NCBI GenBank assembly: GCA_963712825.1
Contig: CAVQJP010000025.1
Span: 186,001-250,000 of the forward strand
Direction of reading: 5' to 3'
Source of the DNA: AP-15 sp963712825
GTDB taxonomy: Bacteria; Pseudomonadota; Alphaproteobacteria; ATCC43930; CGMCC-115725
DNA length: 64,000 bases
In this document: positions 16,644 to 26,698 of the stretch, in pieces
Layout of the letters: every line of letters begins with the position of its first letter
How positions within the stretch are numbered: the first letter of the stretch is position 1
Made by a program: the position numbers and the translations under genes
Notes under the pieces: generated by a model
The model's input: the letters and a program-made list of their open reading frames with translations, nothing else
The model's database searches: none
What the model was told of the DNA's origin: nothing

Positions 16644-18084
16644 CCTGCGGCGGTGTCGCGGCCGGGAGCAGGCGGGCGAGGCCGAGAAATTTCTCCGGGT
16701 CCTCCGGCTGGCCGTCGACCCGCACCTCGTAATGCACGTGCGGGCCGGTGCTGCGGCCGGTCATCCCGACCAACCCGATCTCCTGCTGTGCCGGAACCGT
16801 CTCGCCGACCGAGACGAGCCAGCGCCGCAAATGGGCGTAGAGGGTCACGATCCCGAGTCCGTGGTCAATCTCGACAACCTTGCCGTAGTCGCCGAGCCAG
16901 CCGGCATAGATGACGGTTCCGGGGGCGGTGGCGTAGACCGGCGACCCGTAGGGGGCGTCCATGTCGATGCCGGTGTGGAAGGCCGCCCTGCCGTTGAACG
17001 GGTCGGTTCGCCGGCCGAACGGGCTGCCGATCGCGTAGCTGGAAAGCGGCGCCGACACCGGCAAGGTTCTCGCCAATTGCTGGATCGCGGCAAGCTTTTC
17101 GGGACCGACCGCGGTGCTGGCGTCGCCCTTGGGAGGCGGGACAAACGGACCACCCTCGGCATGGGCGGGGCTCAGCTGGGGCAGCACTCGGGCGATATCG
17201 ACCCCGGCCGAGCGCAGCGCGGTTTCGAGCGCCCCGACCTCCTTCGGGCCGAGCTCGGCGGGCGGGACCCCGACGGAGGATGTCGCGGCGGCCGTGGCCG
17301 GCTCTGCCGGCGCTGGTGTCGCCGCCTGTCCCGCAATGAGCGGGAGCTGAATCTGCGACAGCTTTTGCCAGATTTCGCCCAACATCTTGCGAGCCCGGAC
17401 GCGCCGCGCCGCCGGCTTGCCGCGAACCGCGCCCAGCTGCTCGATCTCCTTCGCGGTCTGCTCAAGGCTCGTCTTATATTGCCCGAGCTGCGCCTCTTCG
17501 GCGGCCCGGTCGGTTTGGATTTTGGCGAGTTGTGCCGCCAATGCAGCGCTTTGCGCTTTTTCTTGCTGCAGCGCCTGCTGGGTCTGGTCGAGCGATTTTG
17601 TCAGGTCGCTGATCTGGCCGGCCGCGGCTGTCGCCGACGCCGCAGAACTCGGCGGGCCAGGGGCGTCGCCGTGCTGCCGGGCCTGTTGGAGTTGCGCCCC
17701 TTCGAGCGATTGCAGCTTTGCCTCGGTTGTCGAGAGCCGGCCGCGCAGTGTCCCGGCCTCGCCGGCGAGGGTTGCGGCCTGGCCTCGCGCCCGGTCGCGG
17801 TCGCGGGCCAAGCCGGAAAGCTGCTGGCGCAGCGCATCGAGCTGCTTGTGCAGATCGGCCGTGGCGCTGCGGGCGCGCGCGGCCGCCGCCTCCTTTTTTG
17901 CGACGAGGTGCTCGTAACCGAGCCGGCCTGCCGCGAGATAGGCAAAAGCCGAGACGCCGGCGAGCACGACCGAAAGCAGCAGCATCTGCAGGCGCGGCGG
18001 TAAAACGGCCGGCGCCGACGAACGAAAACAAATTCGTATATCGGGGAAGAACCTGCTTCCCCAGCCCGAGGTATCGGCGACCAT
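16603..18084 (-). CDS. M23 family metallopeptidase with coiled coil
   Basis: A 493-residue envelope protein. After a short cytoplasmic start it has one membrane segment (about residues 32-52), a long Ala/Gln/Glu coiled coil (about 60-230), a linker, and a C-terminal LytM/M23 domain. Zinc ligands are all present: the His and Asp in AAFHTGIDMDAP and the last His of GPHVHYEV. This design is shared by MepM- and DipM-like peptidoglycan endopeptidases or amidase activators; intact ligands argue for true hydrolase activity. Its stop overlaps the convergent DUF4337 gene. The promoter should lie in the 18085-18539 spacer. Confidence 0.88.
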   Translation of the reverse strand: MVADTSGWGSRFFPDIRICFRSSAPAVLPPRLQMLLLSVVLAGVSAFAYLAAGRLGYEHLVAKKEAAAARARSATADLHKQLDALRQQLSGLARDRDRARGQAATLAGEAGTLRGRLSTTEAKLQSLEGAQLQQARQHGDAPGPPSSAASATAAAGQISDLTKSLDQTQQALQQEKAQSAALAAQLAKIQTDRAAEEAQLGQYKTSLEQTAKEIEQLGAVRGKPAARRVRARKMLGEIWQKLSQIQLPLIAGQAATPAPAEPATAAATSSVGVPPAELGPKEVGALETALRSAGVDIARVLPQLSPAHAEGGPFVPPPKGDASTAVGPEKLAAIQQLARTLPVSAPLSSYAIGSPFGRRTDPFNGRAAFHTGIDMDAPYGSPVYATAPGTVIYAGWLGDYGKVVEIDHGLGIVTLYAHLRRWLVSVGETVPAQQEIGLVGMTGRSTGPHVHYEVRVDGQPEDPEKFLGLARLLPAATPPQVTPAAAVSAGNSH

Positions 18085-18539
18085 ATTTCCCCCACCGAGT
18101 GCCGCACCGTGGATGTCCGATGGGCTGACCGGACCAGGTTGCGGCGGAAAACGAGCATGCTGGCTGTCGGCAGCTCTCGATCGGCGAATGGCTGGCAGAC
18201 GGGCCGAGCCGTGGCGTTCCGCCGATTTAACCGAGGAAGCTGGCGCCGACAGCGCGCCTCGCGATTACAAGCCTAGCGGCTCGACCGACCGGTGACAACA
18301 TAGAATCGTTAATCGAGTAGCTAATCCCGGAAACTGGCCGAGCATTACAAAATCTATGCCAGCGGCGGTCCGCAAAGCCGACAGTGCTGCCGCGGTTTCG
18401 TCGCGCGGTTACGACCGGCATACCATGGTTTTACAGCGGCAAGTATGGCCGCTTTCCGCATTCATTTGGCGATGATGGTGCCGTCGCATCGATCTCCCGA
18501 AGCGCGATCACAATTAATTCAATGCAACTGAGGCGCGGA
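18085..18539. other. 455-bp intergenic spacer
   Basis: This lies between the 5' end of the M23 gene and the 3' end of the ABC exporter gene. I see no open frame with protein-like composition, no repeat and no convincing terminator hairpin. It is somewhat richer in A/T toward 18290-18350 and should carry the M23 gene promoter. Confidence 0.5.
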
Positions 18540-20327
18540 TCAGCCGACAATCGCCGCCTCGGGCGCCGCTGTGGGAGCGAGGCCGAACTGGCCGCGGTAC
18601 AGTCGGGCGAAGACCCCGTCGCGGCGCAGCAGCTCGGCGGGGCTGCCCTGCTCGACGATGGCGCCGTCATGCAGCACGACGATCCGGTCGCAGCGCCGCA
18701 CCGTCGACAGCCGATGGGCGATGACAAAGGTGGTGCGGCCCTCCATCAGCCGCTCGATCCCGGCCATGACCAGCGCCTCGGTGGCGACGTCGAGGGCCGA
18801 GGTCGGTTCGTCGAGGATCAGGATCGGGGCGTCGCGCAACAAGGCGCGGGCGATCGTCACGCGCTGCTTTTCGCCCTCCGACAACGACACGCCGGATTCG
18901 CCGATGACCGTGTCGTAGCCGTCGGGCAGGGCTGCTATGCGCTCGTCGATGCGCGCCAGCCGCGCTGCATGCGCGATCGCGGCGTCGTCGGCGCCGGGGC
19001 GGCCATAGGCGATGTTGTCGCGCACGCTCAATGGAAAGATCAGCGGCGGCTGCAGCACCAGCGCTATCTGGCTGCGCAAGGATTTGAGCGAGTACGCGCG
19101 CAGATCGATGCCGTCGATTTCGATGCTGCCTTCGCTCGGGTCGTAGAACCGCGGCAAGAGACCGAGCAAGGTCGACTTGCCGGCGCCGGTGGCGCCGACG
19201 ACCGCGATCCGGGTGCCGGCGGGCACAGAAAGGTCGATCCGCCGCAGCACCGGCGTGTCGGGCCGATAGCCAAAGCCGACCCCGCGCAACGCCACTTCGC
19301 CGCGCGCACCCTGCGCCGGGAAGCTGCGGGTGCCGTCGGTCAGATCCGGCTCGGCGTCGAGCACCTCGAACACGCGGCGCGCGCCGACCCGCGCGCCGGC
19401 GATCTGGCCCCAGCTTTGGGTGATCTGGTTGATCGGCGCGTAGAGCTGGGCGAGATAGGAGATGAAGACGATCAGCTGGCCAAGCGTCAGCGCGCCCGAC
19501 AGGACCGCGCGCGCCCCGGCATAGACGACGAGCGCCGTCCCGGCGGCGATTACGGCGTTGACCGCACCCGAATAAAGCGTCTGCCAGCTGTACAGGCGCA
19601 GGGTCGCCTGCAGGCTGGCGCGGCTCGCCCCCATAAAGCGGCGATGCTCGTCGTCCTCGCGGGTGAAGGCCTGCACTACCTTGATCGACGACATCGCCCA
19701 CTGGACCAGCGAGTAGACGCGGCTTTCGGTGGTACGGACCTCGGTCGCGACCTCGACGATCTTGCGGTTGAACCCCGCGATCAGCGCAAACAGGATCGGC
19801 ACCACAGTCAGCGCCAGCAGGGTCAGGCTCGGGTCGAGCGGGAACAGCACCATCAGCATGCCGGCGAGCAGCACCACCGCCGAGAGGATCGGCAGCGCGC
19901 CGTTCATGATCATCGTCTGCACCGCGAAGCTGTCGGCGGTGATGCGGTAAAGCAGGTCGCCGACCCGCTGGCGATCGTGAAAGGCGAGCGACAAGCGCTG
20001 CAAATGCGCGTAAAGGGCGCCGCGCAGATCGTTGACCATCTTCTGGCCGACGCCGATCGCGGTGTAATTGTGCAAGAGGGTCAGCCCGCCGCTTCCCAGC
20101 TGCACGACGACCATGCCGAGGCAGGCGAGGATCAAGAGCCGGCCCGCCGGCATGCCGCGCAAGACCGCGACGGCCGACGGCTTGCCGCCGAGCACGTTGT
20201 CGACGACCATTTGCAGGGGCCACGGCTTCAACAGCTCGAAGCCGGCGATCAGAAACACTTGCGCCAACGTCCAGGCAATGGGCCCGCGATGCGGCCGCAG
20301 ATAGGGCAGCAGCTTTCCGAGCATCAT
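18540..20327 (-). CDS. ABC exporter, fused membrane and ATPase domains
   Basis: A 595-residue type IV ABC exporter half-transporter: six membrane helices (about residues 10-290), then the ATPase domain with Walker A GATGAGKST, Q-loop VLQPPLIFPLSV, Walker B ILILDEPTSALD and the switch His in IAHRLST. The signature reads LSEGEKQR instead of LSGGQ/LSGGE, a glutamate at the third position. The ATG at 20327 is used because the conserved LLPYLRPHRG start follows; an upstream ATG at 20414 would overlap the previous gene. It sits directly behind the glycoside hydrolase-glycosyltransferase fusion, so export of a glycan or lipid-linked glycan is the likely role. Confidence 0.85.
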   Translation of the reverse strand: MMLGKLLPYLRPHRGPIAWTLAQVFLIAGFELLKPWPLQMVVDNVLGGKPSAVAVLRGMPAGRLLILACLGMVVVQLGSGGLTLLHNYTAIGVGQKMVNDLRGALYAHLQRLSLAFHDRQRVGDLLYRITADSFAVQTMIMNGALPILSAVVLLAGMLMVLFPLDPSLTLLALTVVPILFALIAGFNRKIVEVATEVRTTESRVYSLVQWAMSSIKVVQAFTREDDEHRRFMGASRASLQATLRLYSWQTLYSGAVNAVIAAGTALVVYAGARAVLSGALTLGQLIVFISYLAQLYAPINQITQSWGQIAGARVGARRVFEVLDAEPDLTDGTRSFPAQGARGEVALRGVGFGYRPDTPVLRRIDLSVPAGTRIAVVGATGAGKSTLLGLLPRFYDPSEGSIEIDGIDLRAYSLKSLRSQIALVLQPPLIFPLSVRDNIAYGRPGADDAAIAHAARLARIDERIAALPDGYDTVIGESGVSLSEGEKQRVTIARALLRDAPILILDEPTSALDVATEALVMAGIERLMEGRTTFVIAHRLSTVRRCDRIVVLHDGAIVEQGSPAELLRRDGVFARLYRGQFGLAPTAAPEAAIVG

Positions 20328-20361
20328 CGGGGGCGCGCCGACGGCCGTGATGGGCGAGCCG

Positions 20362-22959
20362 TCAAGCGGCGCGCCGCGCGGGGAGCAGGGTTTGCGCTGC
20401 CGCCGGCGGCTCAACCGGGATCAGCCCGGCGCGCTTGGCGACGGCGTCGATGATGCGATGCATCAGCCGGGCGAAGCCGGCGAGCTTTACCCCGATCACC
20501 GCAAGGTTGACCAGCGCCGCCGCTGCGAGCGCCGCCGCCGCAACCGGCCAGCCCATCACCAGCGCAAACGCAGTCAGCAGGGCGTAGCCGCGCAGCACAA
20601 AGACCGCGACGCGCGACAGCCGCATCGCGCAGCGGACCCGCAGCAGCCGCTTGGCGCCGCCATGGTTCTCGGTGCAAACCAGGACCATCGCGCGGCTGCT
20701 CAGACCGCGGGCGATTTTGAGGTCCCACCCGCTCCAGCCGGTGTCGGGGACGACAAAATATTTTTGCGGCACCAGAAAGTCCGTCAGGCCGCCGATCAGC
20801 GCCTCTTTTTCGGTTCCGGCCTCACTCCAATAGCCAAGATGAAAGGCGCGCTCGCGCCATGAGATCCTTGCCGGCTGCGCGGTCGCGGCCGGCGGCGGAT
20901 GGGGCTGCGCGCGGGTCTCGCGGATGCGCCATTTGACCCGCTCCCAGCCGCGCAGCAGCGGACCGAGATAAATCAGCAGGGCCACCAGCGCCCGCGCCTT
21001 GACGCCGGTAAACCGCTGGTCGATCGGCGCCCGCAGCGCGCCGTTGACGCACATTGACCACGTCGCGAGCAAGGGCACGGCGAGCAGCAGCCACCAGCCG
21101 CCGCCGACGACGCCGGCCAGCGCCAGGACGATCGCGGCCGCACTCCATTCGAAGGTCAGCGGCAAAAACCCGGTCAGCGAGGATGGCGGCTCGTACAGGG
21201 TCTGGAACAGACCACGCCCGAACACTCCCGAGTAGATCACCGGCCGCCGCGACAGCAGCAGCGAGGTCGACAAGTCGCCGTAGATGCGCCCAAGCCATTT
21301 GGCCTGGCCGAACAGGTTGAAGCGGAACGGGTGCTTCGAATAGACGAGCGCCTCGGCCTTGCCGTAGCCCTGCTGCTGCTTGCAATAAGCTCTGACCGTG
21401 TTGCGGCGAAAATGCCAGACGATTGCGGCCGGGCTGAAGCCGATGACGCAGCCGGCATCCTGAAACCGCCAGCAGATGTCGACGTCGTCGCCGGCGGCGC
21501 GGTAGACCGGGTCAAAGCCGCCGAGCTCAAGCAGCGCCGCCCGGCGGAACGCCATGTTGCAGCCGGCGATATGTTCCGCGACTTCGTCGCTCAGCAGCAC
21601 GTGGGTGGGACCGCCGGGCGCCACCGCCACCGCGGCCGGCACCAGGCTGTCCTCGGGCGGCGGAAAGTTGGGGCCGCCGCACGCGGCAAGTCCGCTCGCT
21701 TCCATCTTGGCGACGAGATAGGTCAGCCAATCGGGATCGGCGACGCAGTCGCTGTCGGTATAGGCGACGATCTCGCCGGTCGCGGCCTCGGCGCCGACAT
21801 TGCGCGCCACGCTCAAGCCCCGGTTCGGCTGGCTGATGATCCTGCAATAAGAATAGCTCTCGGCGATTTCGAGGGTGCGGTCGCGCGAGCCGTCGTTGAC
21901 GACGATGACCTCGTAATCGGGGTAGTTCAGCACCGCCAGCGAGGCGAGGCAGGCCTCCATCGTGCGCTCGGCATTGTAGGCGCAGACCACGACCGAAACC
22001 TTGGGACAGCGCGGCAGCGGCGGCGGCAATGGGCCGCCGTAGCAGCGCTCGACCTCGGCGAGCGCGGGCTTTGGCCGGCGCTCGCGGTCGACGAGGCCGA
22101 ACGCCCAGTCCTCGACGAGATGGCCGCCGGTGAACCACTCGTCGGTCCAGGCAAAGACGCAGGTGCCGGCGACGCCGGTCTCGAATGCGGTACGGACCTG
22201 CCATGACAGCACCCGGCGCTGGCCGTCGCGGCCTTCGCGGATCGAGTCGACGCCGAACTCGGTCAAGACCAGCGGCCGGTCGACGGCAAGGTTGTGCAGA
22301 CGCGCGACGTAGCGTCGGAACGCGGTCTCGTCATGGAGATAGACGTTGAAGCAGACAAAATCGGTGAAGTCGACGGTCAGGTATTCGGTCGACGGGAAAT
22401 TGGCGTAGCTGACGAGCGCCGCCGGGTGCTCGCTCCTGACCGAGGCGACGAGCTCGCGCAGAAACCGCCGTACCGGCTCGGCGCCGTGCCAGCGGATCAT
22501 GTCCGGCGGGATCTCGTTGCCGACGAGAAAGGCGAAAATCGCCGGATGACGCCCGCAGGCGCGGACCCCGTCGACGACCGCTTCCCTGATCTCCGCCTGG
22601 ATCGCCGGATTGTCGAGAAAGGTGACGTGCTGCGGCCAGGGCAGCCCCGCCAAGACGCGCAAGCCCGCTTCCTGCGCGGCATCCAACAGCCACACCGGCG
22701 GCACGGTAAACACCCGAACCGTGTTGATCCCGGCTTCGGCCATCAATGCGAAGTCTTTGTCGACGATGGCGGCTTCCGGAAACGGGGCGCCGTGGCTCGC
22801 GGTCGGAAACGGGCCGTAGGTGACGCCTTTGACAAAGTGCTTGCGCTCGCCGGCAAAGAAGAACTTGCCGCTGACCCGGATCGGCGCCGCCGTTGGCGCG
22901 AGCCGGGCCGGCTGCGCATAGAGGATGTCGACTGCCTCGTCGGTCTCGACCAAGCTCAT
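20362..22959 (-). CDS. bifunctional glycoside hydrolase (TIM barrel) - GT2 glycosyltransferase fusion
   Basis: An 865-residue fusion. Residues about 30-300 form a GH2/GH5-like TIM barrel with the acid/base glutamate E149 in GNEIPPDM and the nucleophile E234 in VLTEFG. Residues from about 318 are a family 2 glycosyltransferase: SVVVCAYNAERTM, VVNDGSRDRT, the metal-binding TDSD at 401-404, and a GDDVDICWR block. Several membrane segments follow, with a second helix cluster near the C-terminus. The start is ATG 22959; the open frame to 23022 adds low-complexity residues. It lies upstream of an ABC exporter and downstream of galE on the same strand, pointing to synthesis, trimming and export of one polysaccharide. 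Both catalytic centres look intact. Confidence 0.82.
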   Translation of the reverse strand: MSLVETDEAVDILYAQPARLAPTAAPIRVSGKFFFAGERKHFVKGVTYGPFPTASHGAPFPEAAIVDKDFALMAEAGINTVRVFTVPPVWLLDAAQEAGLRVLAGLPWPQHVTFLDNPAIQAEIREAVVDGVRACGRHPAIFAFLVGNEIPPDMIRWHGAEPVRRFLRELVASVRSEHPAALVSYANFPSTEYLTVDFTDFVCFNVYLHDETAFRRYVARLHNLAVDRPLVLTEFGVDSIREGRDGQRRVLSWQVRTAFETGVAGTCVFAWTDEWFTGGHLVEDWAFGLVDRERRPKPALAEVERCYGGPLPPPLPRCPKVSVVVCAYNAERTMEACLASLAVLNYPDYEVIVVNDGSRDRTLEIAESYSYCRIISQPNRGLSVARNVGAEAATGEIVAYTDSDCVADPDWLTYLVAKMEASGLAACGGPNFPPPEDSLVPAAVAVAPGGPTHVLLSDEVAEHIAGCNMAFRRAALLELGGFDPVYRAAGDDVDICWRFQDAGCVIGFSPAAIVWHFRRNTVRAYCKQQQGYGKAEALVYSKHPFRFNLFGQAKWLGRIYGDLSTSLLLSRRPVIYSGVFGRGLFQTLYEPPSSLTGFLPLTFEWSAAAIVLALAGVVGGGWWLLLAVPLLATWSMCVNGALRAPIDQRFTGVKARALVALLIYLGPLLRGWERVKWRIRETRAQPHPPPAATAQPARISWRERAFHLGYWSEAGTEKEALIGGLTDFLVPQKYFVVPDTGWSGWDLKIARGLSSRAMVLVCTENHGGAKRLLRVRCAMRLSRVAVFVLRGYALLTAFALVMGWPVAAAALAAAALVNLAVIGVKLAGFARLMHRIIDAVAKRAGLIPVEPPAAAQTLLPARRAA

Positions 22960-23094
22960 CTTCGGTGCTCCCGCGGCCGCCGCCGCGCGTGCCGGCCCGA
23001 CACGGCGGCCGCGCCGGCACAACGCACGATTATGGGTTTCATTCCGGGTTCCGCCGGGCTCGCTCCGGCGCCGGCGATCCGAGGGCCAAGCCTA

Positions 23095-24066
23095 TCAACG
23101 GGTGTGCCAGGCGAGTGCGGTGCCGATGATCGTCTCGATGCTGGAATGCCGGGCCTGCCAGCCGAGCGTCTTGGCGGCGAGGCTCGGGTCGGCCACCAGC
23201 ACCGGCGGGTCGCCGGGCCGCCGCGGCGCATCGCGGGCCGGCACTTTGCGGCCGCTGACCGCCGCGGCGGCGGCGATCACCTCGCGGACCGAATGGCCCT
23301 GTCCGGTCCCGAGATTGAGGGCGATGCCGGCGCCGCCGGCACGCAGCCGCGCGAGCGCGCTGACATGGGCGGCGGCCAGATCGGAAACATGAATGTAGTC
23401 GCGGATCGCGGTGCCGTCCGGGGTCGGGTAGTCGGTGCCGTAGACCTCGATCGCGGCGCGCCGGCCGAGCGCCGCCTGCAGCACCAGCGGCACGAGATGG
23501 GTTTCGGGTGCGTGGTCTTCGCCGATTTCGCCCTCAAAGTCGGCCCCGGCGGCGTTGAAATAGCGCAGCGACACTGCCCTCAACCCGTAGGCTTGACCGT
23601 ACCAGTGCAAGGCCCGTTCGATCGCGAGCTTGGTCTCGCCATAGGGATTGACCGGGTTTTGCGGCGCGGTCTCGCGGATCGGCACGGATTCGGGGTTGCC
23701 ATAGGTGGCGCAGGTCGACGAAAACACGATCTCGCCGACCTCCAATTCGCGCATCGCCTCGAGCAGCGCCAGGCTGCCCGAAAAATTGTTGCGGTAGTAC
23801 AGCGCCGGGTCGCCGACCAACTCGCCGACATAGGCAAAAGCGGCGAAATGCATGACCGCCTCTACCCGGTGCTCGGCGATTGCGGCGCACAGCCGCGCGC
23901 GGTCGGCGAGTTCGGCTTCGACCAGCGGACCCCAGCGCACCGCCTCGCGGTGTCCGCGCGACAGGTTGTCGTAGACGACCGGCAGGTATCCGGCCTGCGC
24001 CAACGCCTTGCAGGCGTGCGACCCGATATAGCCGGCGCCGCCGGTGACGAGAATTGATGGTGGCAT
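23095..24066 (-). CDS. galE: UDP-glucose 4-epimerase
   Basis: A 323-residue extended SDR with TGGAGYIGSH at the N-terminus, HFAAFAYVGE, the SSTCATYG serine motif, YGETK (Tyr-x-x-x-Lys), RYFNAAGA, and TPDGTAIRDYIHV typical of GalE. It interconverts UDP-glucose and UDP-galactose. It is divergent from ugd (173-bp spacer) and is followed 135 bp later by the GH-GT2 fusion. ATG 24066 is the natural start; the longer frame extends into the spacer. All catalytic residues are present. Confidence 0.92.
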   Translation of the reverse strand: MPPSILVTGGAGYIGSHACKALAQAGYLPVVYDNLSRGHREAVRWGPLVEAELADRARLCAAIAEHRVEAVMHFAAFAYVGELVGDPALYYRNNFSGSLALLEAMRELEVGEIVFSSTCATYGNPESVPIRETAPQNPVNPYGETKLAIERALHWYGQAYGLRAVSLRYFNAAGADFEGEIGEDHAPETHLVPLVLQAALGRRAAIEVYGTDYPTPDGTAIRDYIHVSDLAAAHVSALARLRAGGAGIALNLGTGQGHSVREVIAAAAAVSGRKVPARDAPRRPGDPPVLVADPSLAAKTLGWQARHSSIETIIGTALAWHTR

Positions 24067-24239
24067 CGGACGGGCGCGCCTGTATCCTTCTACGCACTGC
24101 ACAACGCGGCGCCGCCGCCCGCTCTTCCAGCAAAGCCGCGGTGTCGGGCGCGGCGACTTGCCGCGGTCATGGCAAACGGAATAAGCGCGCGGCGGCTCCG
24201 TTTTTCGGCGCATTCGCGGAACGGTCGGACGGGGGCAGC

Positions 24240-25580
24240 ATGCGCGTCGCGATTATCGGCACAGGCTACGTCGGGTTGGTCTCGGGCGCGTGCTTCTCCG
24301 AGTTTGGCGTCGAGGTCGTGTGCGTCGACCAGGACAGCGCGAAAATCGCGCGGCTGCAGCACGGCGAGATGCCGATTTTCGAGCCTGGCCTCGACGCCTT
24401 GGTGGCCAGGAACGCGGCGGCCGGGCGGCTCTCGTTTACAACCGATCTGCCGGCGGCGGTCGCCGGCGCCGAGGCTGTGTTCATCGCCGTCGGCACCCCT
24501 TCGCGGCGCGGCGACGGCCATGCCGACCTCTCCTACGTCCACGCCGCAGCCGAGGAGATCGGGCGCGCGCTGACCGGTTATACGGTGGTGGTCACCAAGT
24601 CGACGGTGCCGGTCGGCACCGGCCGCGAGGTTGCCGAGATCCTGCGCCGGGTCCGGCCGCAGGGCCGGTTCGACGTCGCCTCAAACCCCGAATTTTTGCG
24701 CGAGGGCTCGGCGATCGAAGACTTCATGCGCCCCGACCGGGTGGTGATCGGCGCCGACAGCGAGCCCGCCCGCGCGGTGATGCGGGCGTTGTACCGGCCG
24801 CTTTACCTGCTCGAAACGCCGATGCTGTTCACCGACATCGAGACCGCGGAATTGATCAAATACGCCGCCAACGCGTTTCTCGCGACCAAGATCACGTTTA
24901 TCAACGAGATCGCCGATTTGTGCGAACGGGTCGGCGCCGACGTTCAGGACGTGGCCCGGGGCATCGGTCTCGACGGCCGCATCGGCGGCAAGTTCCTGCA
25001 TGCCGGCCCCGGATTTGGCGGGTCGTGCTTTCCCAAAGACTGCCGCGCGCTGGTGCGGACCGCGCATGAGGCCGAGGCGCCGCTGTCGATCGTCGAAACC
25101 GTGGTTCGCGTCAACGACGCACGCAAGCATCGCATGGCCGACAAGATCGTCGCGGCTTGCGGCGGCAGCGTCGCCGGCAAAACGCTGGCGGTGCTCGGGC
25201 TGACCTTTAAGCCCAACACCGACGACATGCGCGACAGCCCGAGCCTGTCGATCCTGCCGCACCTGGTCGATGCCGGCGCCACGATCCGCGCCTTTGACCC
25301 CGAGGGCATGGGGGAGGCGGCAAAGCTGATGCCCGATCTGGTCTACTGTACCGATGCATACGAGACGATGGCCGGCGCCGACGCGCTCGTTTTGTTGACC
25401 GAGTGGAACGTCTTTCGGGCGCTCGACCTCGCGCGGGTCAAGGCTTTGCTCGGAACCCCGCTGGTCGTCGACCTGCGCAATGTTTATCAGCCGCAGGAGA
25501 TGCTCGGCGCCGACCTTTCCTATGTCAGCATCGGCCGCCCGGCGCAGACCGCCAGACCGCAGTTGCGCGCCCTCGCCTGA
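24240..25580 (+). CDS. ugd: UDP-glucose 6-dehydrogenase
   Basis: A 446-residue enzyme starting MRVAIIGTGYVGLVSGACF, the Rossmann motif. It has VAVGTP-type and FLREGSAIEDF blocks, KYAANAFLATKITFINE, and the catalytic cysteine C263 in FGGSCFPKD. It oxidises UDP-glucose to UDP-glucuronate in two steps. The product feeds the UDP-glucuronate decarboxylase encoded next (111 bp downstream). The start is ATG 24240; the upstream frame enters the divergent promoter region shared with galE. Confidence 0.94.
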   Translation: MRVAIIGTGYVGLVSGACFSEFGVEVVCVDQDSAKIARLQHGEMPIFEPGLDALVARNAAAGRLSFTTDLPAAVAGAEAVFIAVGTPSRRGDGHADLSYVHAAAEEIGRALTGYTVVVTKSTVPVGTGREVAEILRRVRPQGRFDVASNPEFLREGSAIEDFMRPDRVVIGADSEPARAVMRALYRPLYLLETPMLFTDIETAELIKYAANAFLATKITFINEIADLCERVGADVQDVARGIGLDGRIGGKFLHAGPGFGGSCFPKDCRALVRTAHEAEAPLSIVETVVRVNDARKHRMADKIVAACGGSVAGKTLAVLGLTFKPNTDDMRDSPSLSILPHLVDAGATIRAFDPEGMGEAAKLMPDLVYCTDAYETMAGADALVLLTEWNVFRALDLARVKALLGTPLVVDLRNVYQPQEMLGADLSYVSIGRPAQTARPQLRALA

Positions 25581-25690
25581 TGCGCGGGGCTGTTCGCGGC
25601 CACCCGCCGTTCCCACCCGCCCTCGGTCCGCCGCGTCGGGACCGGGAGCGGTAACGGGTCTTCGCCTTACCTCCGGACAGGATATTTCCG

Positions 25691-26698
25691 ATGCCCAGTG
25701 TCGTAGCGAAGCGCGTTCTCGTTACCGGCGGCGCCGGTTTTCTCGGCTCGCATTTGTGCGAGCGTCTTGTTGCGCGGGGCGACGACGTGCTTTGCGTCGA
25801 CAATTACTTCACCGGGCGCAAGGACAACGTCGCCGGCCTCTTGGGCAACCCGCATTTCGAGGCGATGCGCCACGACATTACCCATCCCTTGTTTGTCGAA
25901 GTCGACGAAATCTACAATCTCGCCTGTCCGGCCTCGCCAATTCACTACCAATTCGACCCGGTGCAGACGACCAAAACCAGCGTCATCGGCGCGATCAACA
26001 TGCTGGGCCTGGCAAAGCGATTGAAGGCCAAGATTTTCCAGTCCTCGACTTCGGAAGTTTACGGCGACCCGACCTCGCACCCGCAGCCCGAGAGCTATCG
26101 CGGCAACGTCAACCCGATCGGCCCGCGCGCCTGCTACGATGAAGGCAAGCGCTGCGCCGAGACCCTGTTTTTCGACTATTACCGCCAGCATAATCTCAAA
26201 ATCCGGGTCGCCCGCATCTTCAATACCTACGGACCGCGGATGCACCCCAATGACGGCCGCGTCGTTTCCAATTTCATCGTCCAGGCATTGCGCAACGAGC
26301 CGATCACGCTCTATGGCGACGGGTCGCAGACCCGCGCCTTCTGCTATGTCGACGATTTGATCAACGGGTTTCTGGCGCTGATGGCGGCGCCCGACGACAT
26401 CACCGGTCCGGTCAACCTCGGCAACCCGGTCGAAACCTCGGTCAGCGAGCTCGCCGAGCTCGTCGTCGCGTTGACCGGCTCGCGCTCGGAGATCGTCCTG
26501 CGCCCGCTGCCGGTCGACGACCCGGTCCAGCGCTGCCCCGACATCACCCAGGCGCAGGCCGTGCTCGGCTGGCAGCCGCGCACCGAGCTCAAGGACGGCC
26601 TGACCCGCACGATCTCTTATTTCGATCAGCTGCTCGCCGCGCGCGACCCGGGTGCGGCACCAGCGCCACGGCCGGCGGCTGCGGCCGTGGTCAGATGA
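25691..26698 (+). CDS. UDP-glucuronate decarboxylase (UDP-xylose synthase)
   Basis: A 335-residue SDR with VTGGAGFLGSHLCERL, the UXS-typical NLACPASP, SSTSEVYGDP, YDEGKR (catalytic Tyr/Lys), and RIFNTYGPRM. These motifs separate UDP-xylose synthases from plain epimerases. It decarboxylates UDP-glucuronate to UDP-xylose, directly using the product of the preceding ugd gene. The C-terminus is Ala/Pro-rich and overlaps the end of the convergent cysNC gene by 8 bases. Confidence 0.92.
   Translation: MPSVVAKRVLVTGGAGFLGSHLCERLVARGDDVLCVDNYFTGRKDNVAGLLGNPHFEAMRHDITHPLFVEVDEIYNLACPASPIHYQFDPVQTTKTSVIGAINMLGLAKRLKAKIFQSSTSEVYGDPTSHPQPESYRGNVNPIGPRACYDEGKRCAETLFFDYYRQHNLKIRVARIFNTYGPRMHPNDGRVVSNFIVQALRNEPITLYGDGSQTRAFCYVDDLINGFLALMAAPDDITGPVNLGNPVETSVSELAELVVALTGSRSEIVLRPLPVDDPVQRCPDITQAQAVLGWQPRTELKDGLTRTISYFDQLLAARDPGAAPAPRPAAAAVVR

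Noticed and set aside
18384..20453. 689-residue plus-strand open frame over the ABC exporter
   Set aside because: Antisense shadow rich in Arg, Gly, Gln and His.
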